A stretch of DNA of 64,000 nt from Plantago ovata (lineage: Eukaryota > Streptophyta > Magnoliopsida > Lamiales > Plantaginaceae), in the NCBI GenBank assembly GCA_028274465.1, contig CM051455.1, positions 68,159,677 through 68,223,676 on the forward strand, given 5' to 3'. The notes below the pieces were generated by a model. It did no database searches, had not been told where the DNA came from, and saw nothing but the letters and a program-made list of their open reading frames with translations. Of this stretch, positions 56,380 to 64,000 are shown one piece after another. A program made the position numbers and the translations under genes. Each line of letters opens with the position of its first letter. The first letter of the stretch is position 1.

Positions 56380-57560
56380 ACGGGACTTGGTCCCTGTCCC
56401 GTATTTTAATATATATATATTTTTCCAGGTTGGACCCAAAATCGAATTTGTTAAAATTTTGAGGATTGAATTTTTATATTTGGAATATAATATGATTTAA
56501 TTGTAATTGTTTGTACCCTAGAGGAGTTAAATTTATTAGTATAAAGTTAAGGGGTTTATTTGTAATTTATCAATTTGTTTTTATTGCAAATTAGTCATTC
56601 TACTTTTGAATTTTAGATTTAACCCCTCCAATGTTCGAAATTAACATTGAGTCCTTCGGGTTTCAAAATGCTACCTGGTCAATAGAATTTTCGATTTTTC
56701 AATCTAGTCCAAATTTTCAAATTTCTCAGAGATTATAAGTATGGGATTATAATTTTCATAATGAAATTATGAAGTCATTTGGCATCCACATAGGCTACTA
56801 CTTGTTTGTTTTGCTCGATATGCTATTGTTTGACAATGCATGTTTAAATACCATGTATTTTACTTTCCGTTCGACCGCTATGCATGCGAGGGTAGGCGGC
56901 GCCCTCTTATATGTCGGACCGCATATTTTTATGTATGGGTAGGCGGCACCCATTATGTGCTTGACCGCGTTTAGAACTAGAATGGATAGGCGGCATCCAT
57001 TACGTGTAGACCGTTCATGCATGATGGGTAGGCGGCGCCCTTATTTGTTTGTAGATGACTGATAACAACCCTCAAGCTACAAGCCCCAACCATATAAGTA
57101 CAGAAATATATATATGTATGTATTTTCTGAGATGCTTTCCATGGGTGCTTTAATTCTGAACTTTCATTGCGTTTTCCTGTATTGGCGACCTCGTCTTACA
57201 GACTCGCAGTAATCGTCAGATTAGAGTAAGCCTATGGTTATGACTTACTGCATATTGTATCTAGCGACCTCGATAGGTACAATATGTAGGGCATCGGGTT
57301 AAATTAGATTTAACAACCAAGAGTTGCGTGACGCAATTCGATAGTCCTACCGGTCATATTATGCTATGCGACCAGCCCCCGTTGGAGTATAGCATAGTAT
57401 GGATTTGGATCTTGGCCACTACGGTAACTTGTTGGACATTACCCGTATGTTGTTTTGGGGGCAAGCATATGTGAAAATAGTGGGAGCTAAACAGCTAAAG
57501 GACCTTGTTGTTTAGTTATGTTGACTGTGTATTTAGAAATAGTATTTCAATAGTTGATTT
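56380..57560 (+). mobile_element. Gypsy LTR-like remnant with decayed tandem repeat
   Basis: No coding. An AT-rich first part with long T/A runs, as in Tekay-type LTRs. Then four spaced copies of GGGTAGGCGGCRCCC (56890, 56937, ~56985, ~57025; period about 47 bp). Then a GC-balanced part with TTGGCGACCTCGTCTTACAG and CGCAGTAATCGTCAGATTAG. The last ~100 bp before 57602 are the leader of the following copia gag. Neither LTR end is defined. Confidence 0.45.
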
Positions 57561-57601
57561 ATTATTTTCGTTCTATATTATTTCTCCTTAGGAAATTAAA
57601 A

Positions 57602-60600
57602 ATGGCGAGTATCTCGCTCCGTGCTGTCTTAGAGAAGCAAATTTTGACCGGACCAAACTTCCTAGATTGGATCAGGAATATACGTTTGGTGCTGAGGTAC
57701 GAAAGATTGAGTACGTCTTGGACGAGGTAATCCCGTGTGCCCCGAAAATCAGACTGCCGATCAGGTTGCTGCTTGGAATCAAGCCAACAAGGCAAAGTCT
57801 GATAAGCATCATGAGGATGCTAGATCCGCGCAGTGTATTATGCTGGCGGCAATGAGCAATGAGCTGCAGAGGCAACATGAAAGCATGTTGCCGTATGAGA
57901 TGCTGAAGCATCTTGAGTCGCTCTTTAAGACGACAGCTAGAAGTGTTGAATTTGATTTGATCAAGAGATACACAGATGCAAGCTCAATGAAGGAGGGACA
58001 TGTCTGCATGTCTCAAAATGATTGGTCTCTTTGAAAGCTTGCCGATGCCGGGTCAAGCTGGAGAATAAGATCATGGTGATCTTTGTCCTTCAATCATTGC
58101 CGAGTTCGTATTCGCAGTTCATCGTAACTACACATGAATGCGAAGGACGTAACACTGCCCGAACTCCATAATCTGCTGAAGACATATGATCAAACTCTTC
58201 CTAAGAAGGAAAAGTCGATCATGTATGTTGGGCAACCGTCTAACCCAAACCCAAGAAACAAAGGTGCTAAGGGTAAGGAAAGTCGGAGCCCAAGGCTAAC
58301 ACTTCGAGTGATAAGCCTAAGCGTCTGAACCAGAAAAGGAAGTTCAAGAGAAGCGAACGGTACGCACAGATGAATGTCTTTTCTGTAAGCAGAAAGGACA
58401 TTGGAAGAAAGATTCCCTAAGCTGAGGGCAGATCAAGCTAAGAAGCCACCGGCTTCTAGCTCAGGTATGTTTGTTATTGAAATGAACATGACTACTTTTG
58501 ACTCCAATGGTTGGGTATTAGATACAGCCTGTGGCTCACACATTTGTAATAATGTGCAGGGGCTAATTGATCACAGGCTAGTCAAGCAAGGTGAAATCGA
58601 CTTGCATGTTGGGAACGGCAATCCAGTTGAAGCCAAACGCGTTGGACGCTGCAAGATAGATTTACCTTGGGACAATGTTTAGAACTTGATAACGTTTATT
58701 TTGTTCCATCCATTGTCAGAAATATTATTTCCATTCCATTGTTGGACAATTTGGGTTTTTCCTTTCGATTGCTAATAATACTTGTTTTTTTCATTAAATG
58801 ACCAGTATTATGGAAAAGCTCGCTTAGTGAATGGTTTATATATTTTGCAAAGTAGTCTACCTTTATTTCAAATACATAACAAACAACCGTCTTCAAGTAG
58901 GAAGAATAATCCATCTTATCTATGGCATTGTCGGCTAGGCCATATCAATGAAACACGGATTCAAAGACTAAGGAAGTTGGACTACTTAGAACCATTTGAT
59001 TTTGAATCATATGGTACATGCGAATCATGTGTTAAGGTAAGATGACGAACAAACTTTTGTTGGACAGGTGTTCGTGCCACTCGCTGCTTAGAGCTCATAC
59101 ATACCGATGTATGTGGACCTTTTAAAGTCCAGCGCGTGGAGGTTATCCTTACTTCGTTACCTTTACTGACGATTTCTCAAGGTATGGATATATTTATCTT
59201 ATGAAGAATAAATCCGAGACCTTTGGGAAATTCAAGGAGTTTAGGAATGAGGTCGAGAATGAATTGAACCTAAGGATAGTCACTCTTCGATCAGATCGAG
59301 GAGGTGAATACCTTAGTGAAGAATTTATCGACTACTTGAAGGAAATGGAATTCAATCGCAATGGACCCCTCCTGGAACACCACAATTGAATGGTGTGTCT
59401 GAGAGAAGGAATCGAACCCTGTTAGACATGGTGAGATCAATGATTGGATTCTCGACTCTTCCAAAATATATATGGGGATATGCGCTACAAACTGCAATCT
59501 ACATTCTGAACCGTGTACCATCTAAATCAGTGGAGAAAACTCCTTATGAGTTATGGAAAGGAAAGAAGCCCTCACTGGGCTATCTTAGACCTTGGGGCTG
59601 TCCTGCGATAGTCAAACTGATGCTCACTGATAAGTTAGATGCCAAGGGTGTCAAAGTATATTTCATAGGCTATCCTCGTCAGACGAGAGGCTATGAATTG
59701 TATCATGCTGAAGATCACAAGGTGATAGTATCTAGAAACGTCAAGTTTTTAGAAGCAGAATACCTCGAAGAAGAGGGGTTAGATGACATGATAGAACTTG
59801 AAGAAATTCAAAACTTTGACACACGTGAACATGAGCTCTCTAAATCTTCTGATTTGGACTCAAGTTCAGTGGGAGCTTTCGAAGCAGACAAGGGTAATGA
59901 TATGACACTGGCTAGGCATGTCATAGTCAGTGGGAGTCCTGTGATTAGATGAACAGTTGAAACCACACCAATAGAACCCGTTGTCAATCAACCTGTGCAA
60001 CAAGTTGCACAAGAGCAGCCTCCCGCTAGGGAACAGGGTCGCGGGGCACGACCAGCTGCATCAGTGCCCACTGATAATGTTCGTGTTACACGAAGCCAGA
60101 AAAGAAAAGCACCAGAACCAGTCGAGCTCCGTAGGTCGAAGAGGATCCTAAAAGGACCTCAGAAGGCAAGCCTTATGATAGAAGACATCAGTGAACTTGA
60201 TGTCGGCTTATCAGATCGGGAAGACCCCGAGACCTACAAAGAGGCAATAATTGATATTGACTCAGACAAATGTCAAGAGGCCATGGAATTGGAAATGGAC
60301 TCCATGTACCTGAACCAAGTTTGGAACTTGGTAGACTTGCCCCAAGGGGTTAGACCTATTGGGTGCAAATGGGTCTTTAAACGAAAGACAGATGCCGATG
60401 GCAAGGTACAAACGCACAAGGCTAGACTTGTGGCGAAAGGCTACACGCAAAGGTATGGCATCGATTACGATGAAACCTTTTCACCGGTAGCAAAATTGAA
60501 GTCCATTCGAATTCTACTTGCGATAGCTGCCTTCTATGATTATGAGATCTGGCAGATGGATGTAAAGACTGCCTTCCTCAATGGCAACCTTGAGGAAGAG

Positions 60601-61025
60601 GTCTATATGGTACAGCCGGAAGGTTTTATTAGTAAAATCAGGCCAACTGCTGTATGCAAATTACAGAGATCCATCTATGGGCTAAAGCAAGCGTCTAGGA
60701 GCTGGAATATCCACTTTGATGAAGCTTTCAAATCGTTTGACTTCGTCAGAAGCGTAGAATATCCCGGTGTCTATACTAGGCACAGCGACAAGGGAGTCGT
60801 TTTCATGATCATTTATGTTGATGACATTTTGATCATGGGAAACAATGTCTCTATGCTAGAAGAGACTAAAGTTTGGTTATCAAGTACCTTCTCAATGAAG
60901 GACTTGGGTGAAGCGAACTACATCCTAGGGATAAAGATCTACAGAGATAGATCCAAGAGGATGTTAGGATTGACACAGTCCACCTACATCGACAAAATAC
61001 TGAAGCGTTATAAGATGGACTTGGT
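57602..61025 (+). pseudogene. Ty1/copia gag-pol, decayed, RNase H deleted
   Basis: ATG at 57602 (MASISLRAVLEKQILTGPNF) starts a UBN2-type gag, frameshifted at ~57705. The CCHC knuckle CLFCKQKGHWKKD at ~58370 has its last cysteine changed. Protease motif LDTACGSHI is at ~58527. GAG-pre-integrase YLWHCRLGH is at ~58918. Integrase core shows RSDRGGEY and [10 protein letters not shown] (with a frame change at ~59375). RT shows KWVFKRKTD, WQMDVKTAFLNG and the catalytic YVDDILIMG at ~60820. At ~61025, after KRYKMDL, the frame runs into LTR sequence (AATACAATGAGGCCCTATGG), so RNase H, the 3' UTR and about 1 kb of LTR are deleted. Same family as the solo LTR at 2062-38075. Confidence 0.85.
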
Positions 61026-62087
61026 TAATACAATGAGGCCCTATGGGTCACACTATGTGGTGATTCAGCTTATCCGAATATCCTTGAAGATGGAATCGCA
61101 ATTAATTTGGAATTAATTGTGATTGATGGATTATAATTGATTTGGAATTAATTATAATAATTTGTGGCTCAATTAATGATTTGGAATTATTAATTGAATT
61201 GGATGATTAATTGTATTTTATGTAAATACAATTAAAGATTATATTTTATAAATATAATAGAGGTTTGATTTGAAAGGATATGTTAATTTGGAATTAATAT
61301 ATGCACATGGGCAAAATCAAATTGGAGTTTGAATTGCCTTAGAACTATAAGTGGGTCCCAAAACCGGGAACCACCTATCACCCTTGGGATGCGCGCGCGC
61401 GCAGCTGGAGTAGGGGAAGGAGTTCGACTCCTTCCTCTATTAGAAGTCCAAGGGATAAGTTAGATTTTCATGATTGAGTTCTAACTTGATTGGGAATGAA
61501 TCTAGACTTGAATTGGTTTCCTAGTGCGATAAGAATTAGATTCTTATTCCTTTATGAAGTCTAATTGATTATTCATTAGGCTTCTATTGACTACTATATA
61601 TAGTAGACTATTAGAGAGCTTTTATAATGGTTGATTCAACAGACAGATTTTATATCATTCTTTCTACCAGTTTTCTTAGAGAAAATAAAAGCTCTCCCCT
61701 ACCTCCATACCAGCCACGCGCGCGCCACCCCTCACCGGAGGAAAACCGCCGCCCCATCTTCTTGGCCACACAAAGAATATCCTAGCATTCTTTCCGATAA
61801 GCTGTTCATCCGTGGATACCAAGGTTGAGGTTCAAGGAGCTGGAAACTAACTTTTATTGTCTTGCAGATAATCAAAGTATTGCAAATATCTTCGACTTCG
61901 ACGAAGGAGAAGATACACCGGACTATTACGAAGACTTGGTACCTGTGCTTGCTTTTGGAGTATTGTAAGTCTTCTAATTGGCGTGTTTTAATATATACGC
62001 TATATACATAATCAACCTGCATGTTAAGAAAATTTTTAAAATTTCTCTGCGTTCCCTAGGGGTAACTCTGACCGTATTTTTCTTACA
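61022..62087 (+). repeat. Copia 3' LTR, 3' half
   Basis: About 1065 bp matching the corresponding part of the solo LTR (37072-36571 plus 3258-2062 on minus). It ends TTCTTACA at 62087, where Athila-like coding sequence begins. It contains a short (GC)n run (61393-61402). The frame at 61631-61828 is within the LTR and has no known counterpart. 61855-61866 (TATTGTCTTGCAG) is splice-acceptor-like, in a segment conserved between both LTR copies. Confidence 0.8.
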
Positions 62088-63525
62088 CCTTTTCCCCATC
62101 ATCGCCGCCGCCCCCTTCAGATGCGCGGGGTGTATCGTCCTGCACTTGAGAGTCCGTTGAGCTTTTACCAACTTCATTCTCCTTGCTTATCCCTGCATTG
62201 TTAGTCACAGTAGATTTAACATGTTTAGGATGTACAAAATTAGGAATTTTAGTTACCTTTCCACCACGGAGAAGTAGGTTTACTTCCTCGAACTCAGGGG
62301 TCTTGGTGGTAACCGCTGGAATGTGCTCCGCATCATGAAGATCATCAACTACTGGTGAAATTATGAAGTTGGGGTCGTCCAGCTCCCGGGTGCTGTGGGG
62401 CGGACCGCCCCCACCTCAGGCGGTGCGCCTGGGGTGCCCAGGGGTGTCCCCCCGTTGATATCCAGAGAGCTGGCTCCTTCCAGTTCTCTGGTCGTGAGGG
62501 GCGCACCGCCCCCACACCAGGCAGACCGCCCCTCACCTCCAGTGGACGTCCCATGTGAATTTTTCTCCGAACTCAGGTGTACGAATTTCTTCTACGTTCT
62601 CACACTCTAACAAGCTGAATTCCTCCATTAGTCGCTCAGTTACTTCTACACGTAGGTTCTGTTCAACCTGCCCTGCATGTGCGATTTCAGGTACACTCTC
62701 AATGGCCTTAATTCCTGCATAATATGCAAGTTCATCCTCCTCACTAATATCTTCTTCTTCATTCTCCCGATCATCCGGAAGCGTGCTTAAGGCATACGCC
62801 TCATATAAGCTTTCAGCTCCACCTCGGTCTAGTTTCTCACTGGTCATGTGAATTGGTGTTAGTCTCTCAGACTGCACGGATCCGCTGGCGTACTTAAGGA
62901 AGACCTTTTCTGCCTCTTCAACCGTACATTCTTCCAATCCTCCGCACAACCCATCCACTCTAAGCCTAACCTCATCACGTAACCCACCAACAAAATACCA
63001 AATCAATTCCCCATCGTCGAAACGATGATGGGGACACTCTCGTTTATACTTCTCAAAACGTTCATAGGTGTCACAAAACCGCTCATCTTCTTCTTGCTTG
63101 AAGTGTTCAATCCTGTCTCGTAAGACCATTGTCTCTTGGTAGGGCATAAAACGCGTCAAGAACTCCTCTACTACTTGGTCCCAAGTCTTCAGTGATCCTG
63201 GTGCTAACCTTGCCATCCAAAGCCTTGGCTCATACCCCAAGGTGAAAGAAAATAACTTTCTGCACACTTGGTCCTCTGTAAACCCCTTCGCCGGAATTCG
63301 GGCTATTTCCTCCTCGTAGGATCGAATGAAACTCAATGGATTCATCCCCACTCCTTCCTCAAAACTTGGTATGTTCCTCACCACGGAACTTGTCACTTCA
63401 TACCCAGTTAACTCATCCTCCAGGTATATAGTTGATCCTCTCTTAACCTGCGAAAATTGGGGCGTCATGCGAGCCCTCATGGATGTCATACCTGGATATC
63501 TGTGACAGGAGTAACTCACAACCAA
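62088..63525 (-). pseudogene. Athila-like gag interrupted by GC palindrome cassette
   Basis: Frame from ATG 63525 to TGA 62533, resuming in the same frame at about 62391 and open to 62088 where the copia LTR cuts it. A retrotransposon gag domain spans about 63350-62950, with WMARLAPGSLKTWDQVVEEFLTRF-type spacing and ECPHHRFDDGELIWYFVGGL. Acidic sequence follows. At 62536-62393 lies a 144-bp GC-rich cassette with two in-frame stops. It starts with donor-like GTGAGG and ends with acceptor-like CCACAG, and removing it restores a continuous frame (junction codon AG|C). The pol region is not in the window. Confidence 0.8.
62393..62536 (-). repeat. GC palindrome cassette in gag, intron-like borders
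   Basis: Boxes GGCGGACCGCC, GGCGGTGCGCC, GGCGCACCGCC and GGCAGACCGCC lie in two pairs, with a CCAGAGAG/TTCTCTGG hairpin between, the same plan as 7291-7404. Length 144 bp, a multiple of three. Confidence 0.75.
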
Positions 63526-63652
63526 AAATCAGTCCTGTTAGTTCTGACCAAAATTTGTAATTCAACTTCTAAACTAGAGAAACTAAGATCACTTATCCTA
63601 GGAGTTGAATGCTGAAAATACTAATAAGCTAAAGAGTAAAAAGGAGTTAAAG

Positions 63653-63670
63653 TCCCCGGCAACGGCGCCA
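63653..63670 (-). other. Primer-binding site, tRNA-Asp type
   Basis: Minus strand reads TGGCGCCGTTGCCGGGGA, identical to 4751-4768, and sits 3 bases from the LTR end at 63674. Confidence 0.9.
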
Positions 63671-63673
63671 ATT

Positions 63674-64000
63674 TGATGAATGAGATTTTCAGACTTGAAC
63701 AATCAAATGAATTTGTTTCAGCCAAAGGGTAACTCACAACTACAAAAAAATACATAGTGCAGAGGTAAGATGACCTCGAGTGTCGATCTCTAAGGACTTA
63801 ACTAGCTTTAACTACAATAACTACTACAGAAATTCGGCAAACGAATTTAACTAGACTTACTTAACAATATATGACGAGAGCTGGTGATAGTAATGCTCAT
63901 TCTAAGCATCGGGTTCTAATTATGCACGAAAGTGCAACATGTACTGCTTTAAAAGTAATTCGAACTGATCTTGCTGTGGGAATTGTTTTGACCATATCAG
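63674..64000 (-). repeat. Athila-like 5' LTR, 3' end only
   Basis: Begins TGATGAATGAG on plus (the LTR's TTCATCA end on minus). It is similar to the last ~330 bp of the LTRs at 3378-4747 and 11669-12871, including the TCGACACTCGAGGT core. It continues past the window edge. Confidence 0.85.

Overview
The window is plant nuclear DNA, most likely from a eudicot. It has split genes with GT-AG introns, a chloroplast Clp-protease accessory gene with an apparent transit peptide, LTR retrotransposons primed by plant tRNA-Asp and tRNA-iMet, plant-type LINEs, a Helitron end and MITEs. Two runs of exactly 100 N (18230-18329, 56280-56379) are assembly gaps. Annotation rests on reading the sequence; no database search was possible.

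Layout. 1-1497 is the 3' part of a Helitron carrying a ~60-bp minisatellite. 2062-38075 is one stack of nested insertions. A minus-strand Ty1/copia LTR (no internal region left, solo-LTR-like) holds a Harbinger-type MITE (2589-3215) and a LINE (3259-36569, flanked by a 14-bp target-site duplication). The LINE is interrupted in ORF1 by an Athila-type Ty3/gypsy element (3378-12871, 5-bp duplication TGGTG), and in ORF2 by minus-strand LTR elements (~17924-36378). Those include a chromovirus-like LTR split by a SIRE-type copia element (18798-35514) with gag, pol, a long env-like ORF and a partial second gag beyond a shared LTR. The Athila element carries an internally inverted segment, and a 1.19-kb tandem duplication spans its 3' LTR and the LINE.

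The host region is 38076-50353. It holds an apparently intact seven-exon CLPT gene (39496-42037, chloroplast ClpPR accessory protein) followed by a degenerate pseudogene of the cleavage/polyadenylation factor CPSF160 (42982-50352). The pseudogene keeps five exon fragments in the original order, with a perfect 47-bp-arm foldback element between two of them.

From 50354 on, the window is a junkyard of elements: a 5'-truncated LINE, a CACTA-like terminus, an LTR remnant, a second SIRE env-like fragment, a second Athila 3' fragment, a chromovirus-like LTR remnant, a copia gag-pol whose RT runs directly into its own LTR (RNase H deleted), and the start of another minus-strand Athila-like element running out of the window.

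Most interesting signals: (1) a ladder of 72-75-bp phase-0 mini-introns in the SIRE env-like ORF, with a fourth predicted intron that exactly repairs a frameshift; (2) a GC-rich cassette of GGCGNNNCGCC palindromes recurring in LTR, spacer and gag of Athila-type elements, in gag bounded by splice-like sites that would restore the frame; (3) the strongly over-represented word TTGCTGA/TCAGCAA across the whole SIRE element; (4) the inversion inside the Athila element. I did not find a convincing new host-encoded system.
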